Positions 45,843 through 59,000 are shown, counted from the stretch's first letter. The stretch: 64,000 bases of DNA from Arabidopsis thaliana (GCF_000001735.4 NC_003070.9:5580001-5644000); one strand, 5' to 3'. Numbers and translations are program-made. The notes: generated from the letters alone by a model not told the origin.

Positions 45843-48656
45843 TCACCAGTAATCCTTACAAGAACACAAACCTCTCTCAAAATGGTGAAACCGATACTGA
45901 TCTCTCAACACGATTCTACGTCCGATGACTCTACTAACAAACTTATAAACAGAGTGACAATCACTGCATATGCGAAGGTTTTTAAAGATTCTAACCGTAG
46001 AACCTTCAGGAGTACTCATCAGTGCATAAGCAAGAGCGAGTCTTTCGCTGTGGTTCCAAAGATTGTGCTCTTTTTGTTCTTCATCTGTGTCTTGCAAAGC
46101 CTGACTAGTATCTGCGACATACCCAGATTCTTTGATCAGCTTCTTGATGTCTTCTAGCTTTGCGTATATCTCCATTGTTTGTGGATGAGTTCTGTCTCCA
46201 ATACCAAACGAACTCACTTTGTCTTTTAGTTTCACCCAACTGCAAGCTTGTTTCTTCTTGATGTTCTTGAAACCCATTTGCTTTCTCACATTCTCTACAT
46301 CTTCCCATCTACCTGTAGTTGCGAACATATTTGAGGACAAGACATAAACAGAATCATCCTCTGGTTCTAGCTTCGAGAGATTTTCCGCTGCTTTTCTTCC
46401 GCGGTCTAAATTCCCGTGGATTTTGCAGGAAGCTAACAAACTACGCCACACGAGGTCGTTTGGTTTCATTGGCATCTTAGATATAAAGGTTTCAGCTTCA
46501 GCTAACCTCCCTGATCTTCCAAGAAGATCAATTACACAGATGCAATGTTCAATCGCCGGTTCTAATCCAAAATCTCTAGCAATCATGTCGTAATACGCAA
46601 GGCCTTTGTCTACTAATCCCCCGTGGCTGCATGCTGTAAGAAGAGAGACAAATGTGACATGGCCCGGCTTGATTCCCATTTCAAGCATCTCATGGAAAGT
46701 CGCACAAACTTCCTCGAAATACCCGTGTCTTCCCAAAGCTGATATTAGTATGTTCCATGAGGGGAGTGATCGATTGACTGATGGAGGAAGCATTTTCACC
46801 ACTTCACCTATTTCCCCGCATTTGCTATACATGTCTGCAGCAGCGTTAAAGATAAAAGAATCATGTTCAAACCCGAGTTTTACAGCTAAGCCATGAAGTT
46901 GTTGGCCTTCCTCTAGGACGGCTAGCTTCGCAGCGGCAGAAAGTCCCTCAGAGAAACTAAACTGGTCTAGACTCACCCCAAAGCTTCTCATCTTTGATAC
47001 AAGTTTTAGCACCTCTTCTCCATGACCGTGGTGAGCATTTGCCGCAAGCATAGCATTCCACGTGATGATATTCCTATTATCTAATCCGTTAAATAGGTCC
47101 TGACTCGAGCTTAAATCACCACATTTGGCGTACATAGTGATAAGCGAATTTTTCACGTGTTCATCTGATTCAAACCCAGCAGAAACTATATAGGCGTGTA
47201 ATGGTTTCCCCCGTTCAAGTAAATCACCCGGCAATAAGCAAGCACTAAGAACACTTACCACTGTGATATAATTTGAAGAAACACCTTCCACTCGCATAGT
47301 TTGAAAAGCCGCCAGGGCCTTGTCGGGATCTTCGTCCTCAGCATAGCCACCAATAAGAGCATTCCAAGCTACTACATCTCGTCTAGGCATCTGTAATAGT
47401 ACCCGTCTCGATTCGCTCATCTCACCTATCTTTCCGTACATGGAAACCAATGCATTACCAATAATCTGATTGTAAAATAAACCGCTGACCACTACAAGTC
47501 CATGAAGGATCCTACCCTTCTCAAAAAAATCAGGAGTAAAGCAGGCAGCCAATGCGCTTGTAAAAGTCACATAGTTCACTGATTTTCCGGAACTTATCAT
47601 TGAACAAAGAAGTCCTAACGCATCTAAGCTCCTCCCATCGTTGACAAAAGAAGCCATCAAGGAGTTCCATGAGATCAAATCTTTAGTGGGCATTTGTTTG
47701 AACACTAAATTTGCCTCTACTGATCTTCCAGCGCCTGCATACATTCTCAAAAGAGTATTGCACACACAAACAACCGAATCAAACCCCATTTTAACCACTA
47801 AACCATGAATTCCTCTACCCCATTTTTGGTGATCTACATGACCCAAAACTGATAACAGAGTAGACACAGTGGTGGAGTTCACTTCATCATGAAAACGACG
47901 CATCAAACTGAAAATCCTAAATGATTCCTCGATATGACCATTTTGTGCATATGCCGCAGCAATCGAATTCCATGAAATTGTGTCACGTTCAGACATTTGA
48001 TCAAAAATATAATTTGCATAGTCTACATTTCCCATACTACCTAACATGGATATGAGCGAATTCTCCACTGCCAGCTTACTCTCCAGTCCCGATTTGACAA
48101 CCTGTCCGATAATTTGACGACCCAAAGATTCATCTTTAAGCAATCCGCAGGAACTGATTACCAAAGACATGGAATTTTCGTTACACCCAACTCCTTCTCC
48201 TCTCATACCTTTATAGATATCAATTACTTCCTCTGGCTCACCCTTATCCGAGTAACCAACCATCAGTGAAGTCCAAGACACCACGTTTCGGTCAGGCATC
48301 TCCTCAAAAACCTTCCTTGAACACGAAACCAATCCATAAACCCCATAGAGATGCAAGATAGCAGTACTAACGTAAACATCAGACAACAAACCAGACTTAG
48401 CCACAAAGCCGTGAACTTGAACCCCTTCTCTGAACATAGAACCAGACCGACCACAAGCTGTTACTAAACTAGCAATCACAAAGCTACTTGGCTTAATACC
48501 AAGATCACACATCTTCCGAAAAAATTCCATTCCTTCCAAATACAATCCAACACGGACTATCCCCGACATCATGGTATTCCAAGAGACTTCGTTTCTCACA
48601 GGCATTATATCGAACAGGTGGCGCGCAGGTTTGACTCGGCCAAACTTGGTGTACAT
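45843..48656 (-). CDS. Pentatricopeptide repeat protein, PLS-DYW subclass
   Basis: A single exon, 937 residues from the first in-frame ATG at 48656 (MYTKFGRVKPARHLFD). It consists of a long series of P, L and S repeats with the usual phrases (NEVSWNTMMSGI, RNVVSWTSLMVGYSDKGEP, RDTISWNSIAAAYAQNGHIE, KDLISWNSLMASFVNDG, RDVVAWNALIGGYAEDEDP), then the E and E+ motifs near KPNDLVWRSLLASCKIHGN and a full DYW domain at the C-terminus. The DYW domain has the deaminase-like HSE (NHSERLA), CSDCH and the terminal CSCKDYW. Such proteins bind organelle RNA and catalyse C-to-U editing; the target cannot be read here. The frame is open for 111 more codons upstream and reads like a PPR repeat there, so the true start is probably missing from this model. 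By order it is At1g16480. Confidence 0.9.
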   Translation of the reverse strand: MYTKFGRVKPARHLFDIMPVRNEVSWNTMMSGIVRVGLYLEGMEFFRKMCDLGIKPSSFVIASLVTACGRSGSMFREGVQVHGFVAKSGLLSDVYVSTAILHLYGVYGLVSCSRKVFEEMPDRNVVSWTSLMVGYSDKGEPEEVIDIYKGMRGEGVGCNENSMSLVISSCGLLKDESLGRQIIGQVVKSGLESKLAVENSLISMLGSMGNVDYANYIFDQMSERDTISWNSIAAAYAQNGHIEESFRIFSLMRRFHDEVNSTTVSTLLSVLGHVDHQKWGRGIHGLVVKMGFDSVVCVCNTLLRMYAGAGRSVEANLVFKQMPTKDLISWNSLMASFVNDGRSLDALGLLCSMISSGKSVNYVTFTSALAACFTPDFFEKGRILHGLVVVSGLFYNQIIGNALVSMYGKIGEMSESRRVLLQMPRRDVVAWNALIGGYAEDEDPDKALAAFQTMRVEGVSSNYITVVSVLSACLLPGDLLERGKPLHAYIVSAGFESDEHVKNSLITMYAKCGDLSSSQDLFNGLDNRNIITWNAMLAANAHHGHGEEVLKLVSKMRSFGVSLDQFSFSEGLSAAAKLAVLEEGQQLHGLAVKLGFEHDSFIFNAAADMYSKCGEIGEVVKMLPPSVNRSLPSWNILISALGRHGYFEEVCATFHEMLEMGIKPGHVTFVSLLTACSHGGLVDKGLAYYDMIARDFGLEPAIEHCICVIDLLGRSGRLAEAETFISKMPMKPNDLVWRSLLASCKIHGNLDRGRKAAENLSKLEPEDDSVYVLSSNMFATTGRWEDVENVRKQMGFKNIKKKQACSWVKLKDKVSSFGIGDRTHPQTMEIYAKLEDIKKLIKESGYVADTSQALQDTDEEQKEHNLWNHSERLALAYALMSTPEGSTVRIFKNLRICSDCHSVYKFVSRVIGRRIVLRDQYRFHHFERGLCSCKDYW

Positions 48657-49858
48657 GTTAATCAAAGTGTTGGTGTGCAACACACTCAGACGAACTAATC
48701 CCTTGACACAAAGCGCATGCACAGCTCTCCCCGTAGTCTCTATAGTGATTTGAGAGAAACCAATTTGATCGAAACAAGATATTTCCGGGTTCCAATGGTC
48801 TGAGAGCGAGAAACATCCACTCAATCTGGTAACTTTTTTTCCTTCCACTCTTTTCAAACATTGCAATGTCGAGATTCGTCGCGTCTTGAACTGGCGGGAG
48901 ACAGATCCACTGAGCAAACGAGAATCGCCGCCCTGAAAAAACAGGACTTTGCGTCGCCAGCTGGCCAGCTCTAATTCGTCGGTGTTCAACGGTGGTTCCC
49001 GGAAAGATCAACGATTTGAAACCAACCTAGAAAGCAAAAAAGACTGCTCTTTTAAATCAAAAACCAAAATAACCGGAAAGGCGTACCAGAAACCGGAATC
49101 ACTGGACTATATAAAACCGTTTTGTACCGGATCTTAAAAACAATAATTGCAATATAAACCCTGTATTATTATTTTATTACTTATTTTACCCCAAGTGTTT
49201 TCTCCTACACCATTTGAACCCTCTGCAAGTCTCACAGTGTTTCTAGGTCTCGCAACGACAAATGGACGAAGAAAGATTGGAAAATTGATCGGATTTTTTC
49301 GGGTAAGTTCTCTGAATCGTTTGTATTCTACTTCACCTTCCACATGGTTGAGAACTCAGATGTAGCGTAAGTGAATCTAATATCTACAGAAACAAACAAA
49401 AGCAAAACAAAAAAAAATGATTCCTTTGAAATTCAGCATTTGCAATTGAAACTGTGTGAATGATTCAATCGATGTATTCATCAGAATCTGTGAAAGCTAA
49501 AACATTTTCGTTCTTCAAGTTTTACTCTCTTGGCTGAAGATATATCTATTTTGGAAGAGAAGTCTATGTTTGTTCTTATGTAGAAACTGTTAGGTGATGA
49601 ATCAATTTTCATCTGTCAGCTTTCCAAATCTAGGTGGTTGTTACTTGTTAGCTTGTGATAACTTGATTTCACTACAAAGCAATCATTTGCAAAATACAAT
49701 CTTTCAACTCTGTAATATCTACATTTTGTCTACAATTCGACGTTTCTTCGTTGTTGCTACTACATGCGCCTATCTGATCTTGCTTATATACTAATAATGC
49801 CAATAAGTTAGCTAATAATTCCATTTTCAAGGTGAAAATGACTTGCTTTATGGCTTCA
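48657..49858. other. PPR gene 5' side and MYB58 3' side
   Basis: 48657-48989 is open in the PPR frame and looks coding, without an ATG. From about 49010 to 49858 there is AT-rich sequence that should hold the PPR promoter and the MYB58 3'UTR. No other gene is supported. Confidence 0.5.
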
Positions 49859-50844
49859 TTAATGTATGAGGAGCTCGTAACTCTCCAAGAGTGATGATGA
49901 ATGTTCATCTTCTGTTCCCTGTTTATGCTGTTGTTGTTGTTGTTGGTTATCGTTTTCTTCTAACCCGAGTTCGCTTTCCAGGTGCTTAAACCATTTATCA
50001 ACTTCATCTTCTTCAGACTCTTGAAGAGCTCTGTTCTCTGGTTGTTGGAATGAGTCTGAACCATCTATGAAACTCCAAATGTCAGGATCTAAATCAAAAG
50101 GCATCTCCAGCAGCTCTGGTTTGTCTACCTCTTGTAACATCCCCGTAAACTCGCTATAAGTTAGAATGTGCTCAAACATTTGACTTATCTGTGCATCATC
50201 GTCTTTGCTTGAAATGTTGGAACCAGCAAAAGACATTGAAGCATTTGGAGATGACTCTTGAGAGTTCTCTTCTTCATTCAAAGAACCTTTTGAACCCGCT
50301 TCATCGGCATTAAGGTTAGTTTCCGAGCTCAATCTTTTCTTGAGATGTGTATGCCACACATTCTTGATCTCATTGTCTGTTCTTCCAGGCAGCTTAGAAG
50401 CAATCTTCGACCACCTGAATCCAAAATGCAGAAAAGCTATTGTCAAAATCAAAACTTTGAGCCCACAACAAGACATTAACAAGATAACACATACTTGTTA
50501 CCAAAGCTCTGGTGAAGTTTGATGATGGTGTCTTCTTCCTCTGCACTGAAATTGCCACGTTTCACATCAGGTCTGAGGTAATTAATCCATCGCAGACGAC
50601 AACTCTTGCCACACCTCAACAATCCTTCATTGCATGCATAGATAGAATCAGAACCAGAAGACTAGAAAAGCTAAAGAAAGAGGCTTTTAAAGATCATAGA
50701 CATACCAGCTTGCTTTGGGAGAGATCTCCAATTCTCATGACCATTCTTGTGAATGAAAGAGATGAGTTTCAAGTCTTCATCATGGCTCCATGGTCCTCTC
50801 TTCACTTTGGTTTTGTCACAACATGGTGCTCTTCCTTTGCCCAT
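49859..50844 (-). CDS. MYB58: R2R3-MYB transcription factor, lignin regulator
   Basis: Three exons, 50844-50706, 50624-50495, 50414-49859, sum to 825 nt and 274 residues, matching recalled MYB58 (At1g16490). The start [20 protein letters not shown] is standard for R2R3 MYBs; nine more codons upstream are open but less likely. R2 runs to about residue 60 with the regular Trp pattern ([36 protein letters not shown]). R3 has [11 protein letters not shown] and [26 protein letters not shown]. The C-terminal half is acidic (for example [19 protein letters not shown]) with a Gln run, fitting an activation domain. MYB58 and MYB63 (subgroup 3) are known to bind AC elements and activate lignin genes during secondary wall formation in the nucleus. 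Confidence 0.93.
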
Positions 50845-53768
50845 ATTCTCTCTCTCCTCTCTCACAGACACACACTTTTGAGATTCCCTCTTACCAAATC
50901 CAATTGCTTTTATGTGTATTTATACATGAGAAGTGGTGTGTGTGATCCTGACATTGAGAAACATGTTATAAACCACAGACATTGACAAATGTCACATCAG
51001 ATTTGTTGAGGTTAAAAACTTGTCTATATTGTGGATGAGTATCTGGCAAAATTCACATCTTTTTTATAATTGTATAGTTCGCATTTCTATATGTCATTAA
51101 TAAACTATTATGAAAATGTAATCAACTAAACACAGATGAAACATGTTTGAAACTTAGATACTGAGTCTCATATTTTTTATTCAATCATGAAACCTATAAA
51201 GATTGCCTCTGACCAATCTATAAGTTGAATCCATCTTTATGATGTCAAAAGAAAGGAAAAAAAAAAATACCTGTTCCTGTGATTAGTGCTGTTATCCTAA
51301 ATTATTTTGACTAATTTTGTTGTACTGCTGCAAAATGCGCAACTCGTTAGTTAATATTAGCTAATTTTGAGATTTGACTAATTAGGGTGTCTGAGTCAAA
51401 TCAGATAGGATTGTAATAATTTTTTTCTGTCTATGGCTATACCAACTTTTGAAAAACGGTTTTAAATTTTAACAAAATGAGAAAGTTTGATAAGTGGAAA
51501 TTTCATGAATAAAACTTGACTTAGTAATCTACCAAACAAGACGTAAGGATGCTATCACCTTCCGATTGGCACTCATATTTATAAGGAAGAAAAAATTGAC
51601 TGGTTAGGGTTAAGAATCGTGGAAGGCTGAATAAAATTCTAATCTATAACCATATTATACATATAAAATCATGCTTAAGAACAGTAAGAAAAAATATGTA
51701 CATCAGTCCATAGTGGATTTATTTTAAAGAAAATGGGTCCTATAACCCTGTAACATGTGTATACTTTTTTGTTTTCTTCGAATACAATGATCAAATTAGC
51801 TTTCCTTTACTTTATACACACACAACATTTCTCGACGTTCTATCTTTTTCTCCTCTTTTTTTTAGTCTCCATCCCTCTCATCATGACTCTTTTAAATAAT
51901 TTTAATCATGTCGTCTATATATTTCTCATATATATTTGGATTTAAATAACATACACAAATTATTTGGTCAAGTCATAAATATTATAAACGAAACATATAT
52001 GACATATGTTTAAAATGTTATAGAACAATATGGTTATCCAAAACCTCTAACATTTATATATCTTTTACTTTTTGAAAATTGTTATAAAACAATATCGTAA
52101 GCTTTTACCACTACTTTAACTTTAGTTTATGGTACTCAATTTAGTCATTTTGGCCATAATATACTAACCTAAATTCTAAAGATACAATGTATATCCACTA
52201 CTGATTAATATTACGTTCATCAATCTAAAGAAACATACATATCAGCATCAATCGCTTACTTAATAGGAAGTTAAGTTAAAGATTCCAAATCAATAGTATG
52301 ATTTATATTCCATATGCCAAACAAGATATGACGAAACACATCATGCTTACGTTAAATTATATGACGAAAATTAAAGTTGACATGGTGTTATTTTGGCAAC
52401 ATAAATAAAACTCAACTAGCAACTACAACAACAACAATTTTTGTTCTCACATGCATGTCCTGTATAGTTTTGTCTTTAAATCAAAACATATAACCAAAAA
52501 TCAATTAGTATATTGATGGATCTTCTAACATAATAAAGAAACTTTTTTGGAGAAGATATAAGTATTTATTCGACAATAGCATTATTGTGCATGCATCTCT
52601 AGTAAAGTTATAATCATATGTTCCTTTGTTTGGTGAACAACTTACGAAAATGTTATTTTAACTAGAACCAATTAGGTTCGCACTGGAAAAAGAAAAGTTT
52701 AGTAAACTAGGTTGAAAAAATGGAAGAAAGTTGAAATATCCCAATTTGCATGACGAAAGCAAACGTGTTGCTATTGGCACGCCTCTGTCTCTAGTCTTTG
52801 ATTTGGTTCGGCCGCCCGTTTTCGTAAATAAAATACCACAAGTACAATGAAATGAATCCGTAGTACATTTTCTGTTTACTAAGGTGTGAATAATAGTTGA
52901 ATTTGCCTTTTAATATTTGTACCGCTAACTAGCTAGCAACGAAGAGTGGTGAACGTATGTTACAATATAAGAAATTTGGTCTATATCTTATTGCGGTTGG
53001 ACTGCATAAATGTGGTACAACAAATTAATAATTCTATGTTAAAATGTATAAAATTATACTTTGGACTAGTACTGGTGAGCGTCATATATTATCCCTTTAA
53101 AGGAGAGATGGCTCCCTAATTCAACTATTCGGTCTCAAACGTATTAAAATGTATAAAACTGAAATGAGCTCAACTGTTTAACAATATAATTCTCTCTATT
53201 CTATAGTTGTTTCATGTTTGAATAGAGAACCATATTTTTAATTGATTGCAACGTTTGTTCTTTTTTCTACAACAAAAGTTACAAAACAAAAATACTAAAT
53301 AGAGGATGTATATATGTTTGGTGACAGTATGTATGTACAATATAATGTATTTGTTTGGTGAAACACCAAAGTTTTTTACTAATAGAAAGATGTTTTTATT
53401 AATAGATTTGATTATGCATTTGATTGGTGACTGGTGTGATACTAATGGTCATACTCATACGTCGGTAGCAGTTGAGCAAGATCTTGTTTGCCAAACAAAT
53501 TAATTAGGATTATATGTATATTTCTTGGCAAAAACAAAAGAGATTTATATTTTCTTTGCCTTATGTGCAATGAAATTCAGAAATGCATCCCTACTGCAAT
53601 TCGATTTGGTCAAAATCATTCAACGTCAAGATCATATTCACTGACTTTTTGTTTATAACAATGGTCTAATAGAACAAGTTATGTATATATAATAGTGTGT
53701 TCACATCATAAACCAACTATAAACTATTTGAATTAGAAATTATAATATATGTCTATTTATTGATGTTG

Positions 53769-53780
53769 TTGTAATAATAG

Positions 53781-53811
<31 letters not shown>

Positions 53812-53959
53812 AAAACTTACCTTCATTAAATGGGAAAAGTTACAAAGTGCCTCCAGATCGAGTAACACCTATTAGGAAACAAACATACAACAACCACAAC
53901 AAGAGCACATTATCAATCAAAGAGACCAAACCAAGTGGCGAGGAAGTTTGTAATAATAG
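53769..53959 (-). mobile_element. Retroposed fragment with poly(A) tail and target-site duplication
   Basis: The element body, about 167 bp at 53781-53947, ends on the minus strand in a run of about 28 A (the T tract at 53781-53808). It is bounded on both sides by TTGTAATAATAGTTT (from 53769 and from 53948). A direct repeat of 12-15 bp plus a poly(A) end is the mark of LINE-driven retroposition, either a 5'-truncated LINE or another transcript copied by LINE machinery. The body is too short to show which. Confidence 0.75.
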
Positions 53960-56900
53960 TTTAAGAATGCATGCACGCATTGTTTGATATATTTTGGCCT
54001 CTCGCGTTTAATTTTTATAATTTAAAAATAATTTAAGAAATACATATATCACAAGTTACACACAAAAATATAGTTGATTGTAATGGATGAACTTTTTCAT
54101 GTTTTGGAGTTTCTGAGTTTATAAATAACAACTTACATCTCAACAATTAATATGTAATGATAATACATTATACATCTGGCAAGTGATTAATTCAGAATAA
54201 TGGAAGTTTAGAATATGATATGCTGAGTCATGTCTTCCTATGTTTTTTTTTCTACAGATTCTCATGTCTTCCTATGTTAATTGAACAAAAATATAGTTGA
54301 TTAAAATTACCTAATCATTACATGCATGACGTGTGTTCCATAACTTGAAAAATGAAAACATTGGTCGATCGAATAATTATAAAGTAACTCCAGTGTGGCA
54401 CCTAATCTTGGAAAATATATAAATAAAACTTTTACAATTATAGGAGTTGGTTGGTAGAGGATTTGCTTAAATAGTGATGACATTTTTCATAAGTTATGAC
54501 TACCTAACTAATCACTCATAAGGTCCAAACACAGGACTCATAAATTTATATATAATTCAAAAAAAAAAAAACGCATAATGTAAGAAACAAAACAAGTACG
54601 TGATGGATTGAGAAAAAGAGAGACGATCACATTACATATGCATGACGCATCGTTAATTATTATTATTTTATTAAAAAATTTTATCAATTATGAAGAACCT
54701 TTGACAAAAAAAATTCTTGTTATCAATTTTTAAGGAAAGCTCATACATAAATACTAAAAATTGAAATAAACAATGTTATTAGTACAGATTTTATGCTGTA
54801 CAGCATGCTCGGAAAAAATAAGATTTAACGACATAAATTCTACGAAACAAATATTTATTTAGGTTAATTACAAAAGTAATACTGATAATAGAAAAGAATA
54901 TTAATAAAACTAAAATATTATGTAAAAACCTAACTTATTTATACGTTTAAGTATATATAACTTAAACAAAGAAATGTTTTCTCGTTATTATATACATATA
55001 GAGTTTTCTATCATCATACATGCAAAATAAATGCATTTGCTGATGTTAAAAAACAAATCTGAATAATATGGTTTTGAAACATTTGTAGCTTTACATTTAT
55101 ATGGGCTTAAGATATGATAGATATATGGGCTTTTAAAGTCTTTAAGCCCAATCCTCTAAAACTATAAGTGATTTTCATTTTCGAATTTTCAGCCAATGTA
55201 AGTTTGATAGTGGTGCGGCGGTGAATGCGACCGAGATGATTGTAATTTTTAATAATGTTTGTTTGATTAGGCTAATGCGTGAATCGTGATTTGCATGGAA
55301 GATTATACGTAGGATCAAAAGTGACGACTACATTGCCTTGTAAATTGTAACCGTGATTTCCCTGGAGTTTGCATCTACAATTAGTAAATTACTGTCTGTT
55401 GATTCATGTCTTTGTACAGATGACATGTCATTTCTTTTACGTTATCACCTTTGATATAAAAATATAAGCCTAACAGGCTAACACCTGTTTAATAATTTTA
55501 CAATACTTAATATAATCTTAAACTAAAGGTAAATACTAGGGTAAACATAGTGTATTTGTATATAAAATATACAAATATTGTTAACTGAATACTCCCTCCA
55601 AAATTTGGTTATGTAACAAATAAAGCCAACTTGAAACAGACTCCATATTCCAGACACTAAAAGGTCAACAAAATTTTGGTAAAAGGAACATTGAACCATT
55701 TGTACATTGGAAGCAAACAAAAAAATACTAAGAAATATTGAAAAAGTTGGTTGGTGGTGGAAAATCCGATCTCAGACTGCTGCAACTTCCTTATGGCCTC
55801 GGAATTTAAGGTTTTCAGATGCATTTTTTAACAATTAAAGTGAACATAAAAGGTGAGTGCCATTTAATTTTTGTATTAAAAACCCTTACCGATCTCGCCT
55901 TTAAATGCATTCAAATCCCAAGACCAGTCTCGCTACCATTAATAAATATATGTCCAATTTAATTCATACTATTACTATATGTGTCTCCCTGTATACATTT
56001 AGGGCTTAGCCGTCTAGTTAGGAGTAACTCGCATATATTGATTTCTGCTAGAAATATAGACAAAATAAATAAATAAATTTTTGTTTGGTACAATACTTTA
56101 TTTGTTCCAACCAACTACTCCAAATTAAAAACTCTTTCCGTTTCGTGAAGAAAATCTTTAAAACCCATGGAGATTAATTTTTCAGTTTTTATGTACTATT
56201 ACGTTAACAAAATATGACGAGAGATGTTTAAATAGCATGAATTACTACTGGTTCATGATTATGGGAATCAAGTGTTTAGTGTGAGCTAGGAATAGTGCAT
56301 TTATAATTATTTTAATTATATAACGTAATCACTATTTTTTTATTTAATATGTGTAAAAATTGAAAAATTAAGAACGTTGTGTCCATCTATATTGCCCGCT
56401 TACTTATTAAATTTGATACATGTTATAATTTATGAAAAATAAAAGGTACGTGCATGTATTTTGAACAGTATTGTGTGTGTTGAAAATTAAAGTGTTTTAT
56501 TAATTGTGCTGGTGTCATGAGAATATCGCCCGTGAGCATCATCACTTCCTCACCTTTTTACTTGTACTATAAGGAAATAGAAATTTATGTTTATCATAAC
56601 GTTTTCAACGTTATTATTTAAAGCTCTTAAATGCACACCTTCCTTATTTTCCTAGAAACTCCATTTAACTAGTTGTCCCACCAATATACATTTTTGCAAT
56701 TTTTTTGCTTATTATCGGATACTAGCAAATAAACCATACGCATTTGGTAGTAATTAGCACTTAAATTTCGAGTATGTGTTGTTTCTACCAATGTAAAGAA
56801 GGACCGTCATTAATTCAGTTTGCATGTTGAGCACATTTTCCGATTAATTAAAAAAAAAAAGAGAGAGAAAGTAAATACTTTAAATGCGTTGATTATCAAA

Positions 56901-57109
56901 GATTCAAAAACACATAAAATTGTGTACGAAAAGAGTGAAAGAAAAAAGTTAGATAATTGCCTTATTGGATTAGTTGGATGAACGGAAAAGTTCGTTGCCA
57001 CCTCCGACGGAAAGATACGTCAAACGTGGTCAAGAGCCCATGCAACAATCTAGCCTAAAAAATATTTTAAAATAATAATAATAATAATAATCAAACCTTT
57101 TCCTTATAA

Positions 57110-57660
57110 ATTTAATTAATAAAAATTAATTGGTAAATTGCTGATTTATGTTGATATTATTTATATATATTGTAGATTATAAATATAAATGATATTCTTA
57201 TATTTTAAAAAGACAATAGAACGTTACAAGTTTGAATAATAAATTTTGACCGGTAAATTGATGGTTTGTGTTGATATCATTACGTATTATATATTATTGA
57301 CAAAAAACATAAATACTGATATTTTTAGATTTTAAAATTTGAAAATAGAACGTTATAAATTTTAACTAGTAAGTTGGTTGTTTGTGTTAATATCGTTTGT
57401 ATTATATAAAATCGACAAAAAAATAAACGATATTTTAATTTTTCAAAAGGTAATAGAACGTTGTAAGTTTAAATAATAAATTTGACTGATAAATTAGCAG
57501 TTTGTGTTAATATCATTGTATAGATTATATATTATTGACAAAAAACGTATATGACATTTTGGATTTTTAAAAAGATAATAGAACATTATAAATTTTAATG
57601 GTAATATCGTTGTCCATATTATATATTATCGACAAAGGTTCTAAAAAAGACAATACAATC
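57110..57660. repeat. Degenerate AT-rich tandem repeat, period about 108-129 bp, 4-5 copies
   Basis: Copies are marked by GACAATAGAACGTT at 57212, GAAAATAGAACGTT at 57341, GGTAATAGAACGTT at 57449 and GATAATAGAACATT at 57574. Each is followed by a TAAATTTT(G)AC stretch (variably degraded), GGTTTGTGTTGATATCATT (or variants) and TATATATTATTGACAAAAAA. A partial copy precedes 57212. It has no coding sense. Confidence 0.8.
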
Positions 57661-58381
57661 TTGAAAAGTTTTTTTCTAACGCCTTATAACGGTTACTTTA
57701 TTTAATTTAGTTCTCTATAATTTTATATTAAATGAATATTATCAAATAATTTAAATTTATATCAAATTATAACAATAGTAGTATAATTTTTTTTGTTTCA
57801 GTTAACTTGAAATCCTTAACTCTAAATTTCAAACGTTAAATTCTTAGAAAATATACCATGAATATAAAAGTTGAAATTCTAAACTCATAAATCATAAAAT
57901 TTAACTCACAACAAAAATATATTTTACTCTAAAATATAAACTAATTCACCATAGTCGAATATAGGTATGCAACAACAGAAAGAATATAGGTATAGACAGA
58001 CTGAATAGTGGCTGAAATTATTGGGGACATAAAAAACATATCCAACCTATGGCCTTAATATGTGTAAGAGTTTGGTTCTAATAAGATTTCGAAAAGTCAA
58101 GAAATATATGAAGGATATGTTCTTGTTTTATCTTTTTTGCTAAAGGGATATAGATTGGTGTTAAACACATAATACTAATGGTGGTTTACTCTAAATACCA
58201 CATTCGTACCAATACCTACTTCATTAAATATCTTTGACGTGCCCAATAAAAAAGAGAAGACGAAGTGCATTAAATACATGGTTCATCAATGCGTGTAGTT
58301 AATTGAGTAATTAATTGAATTTGAACGTAAGACTAAGAAAAATTTGAAAATTATGATTACAACAAGTAGAGAGAGAGGAGT

Positions 58382-58618
58382 ATGACAAGGGGTAAAATAT
58401 GTAATTTAATGGATAGAAGCTTGAATCTACTTGTAGTTTCCATGCATTTAATGCGTTTTATTTTCTTAGCATTTATTACACTTTGTGTCTGCTTCCTCCT
58501 TGAATTCCTCCCTCCACACCTTTTCTTTGGCCTTTTTGCTGTTAATTTGTTACTCTTATTTATTTATTCATTTAATACTTATGTTGGCAACAACAAAAAA
58601 AAGAGTTTGAAAGTTTAG
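58382..58618 (+). other. Small hydrophobic open reading frame of uncertain status
   Basis: A 78-codon frame starting MTRGKICNLMDRSLNLLVVS has two hydrophobic stretches separated by PP and ends in a Lys-rich tail (NNKKKSLKV). That resembles a small membrane protein. There is no family match, no clear promoter and AT-rich surroundings, so chance is likely. Confidence 0.2.
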
Positions 58619-59000
58619 TTCGTCGATGAAAAAGATGATTCATAAAGTTCTGAATTATGGGTTTGATGATATTTACCTTAGCCTTTTTCCACTTAGGCAT
58701 GAATGGAATGGGTACAATCTCCAGTTTATAAACGTATGACAAAAATATGAAATATGAAATGATTCATATACTATCTTTCACAGATTGTAAGGTGTAGAAT
58801 ACAAAATTACACATGAAATTAAATCTTTCACGGTAGACAAAAGATGGTACAACAATAAAGAATTTCCATGCAAACAAAAGTATCCTAGTATATTCACAAT
58901 AAATGAAAGAAATTAATTGGCTATAAATTTACTACTTATAACCGTCCTCGTAATTAACTTTGAGAGTAGAAGGCTCTGTTTTTCTTACAATGGCCCCATC

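Noticed and set aside
48658-49011. 117-codon frame over the PPR 5' end
   Set aside because: It starts at TTG and lies in a different frame from the PPR-like translation; a shadow of the coding sequence.
55586-55640. TACTCCCTCCAAAATTTGG as a second Stowaway MITE end
   Set aside because: No matching inverted end could be found within about 500 bp on either side.
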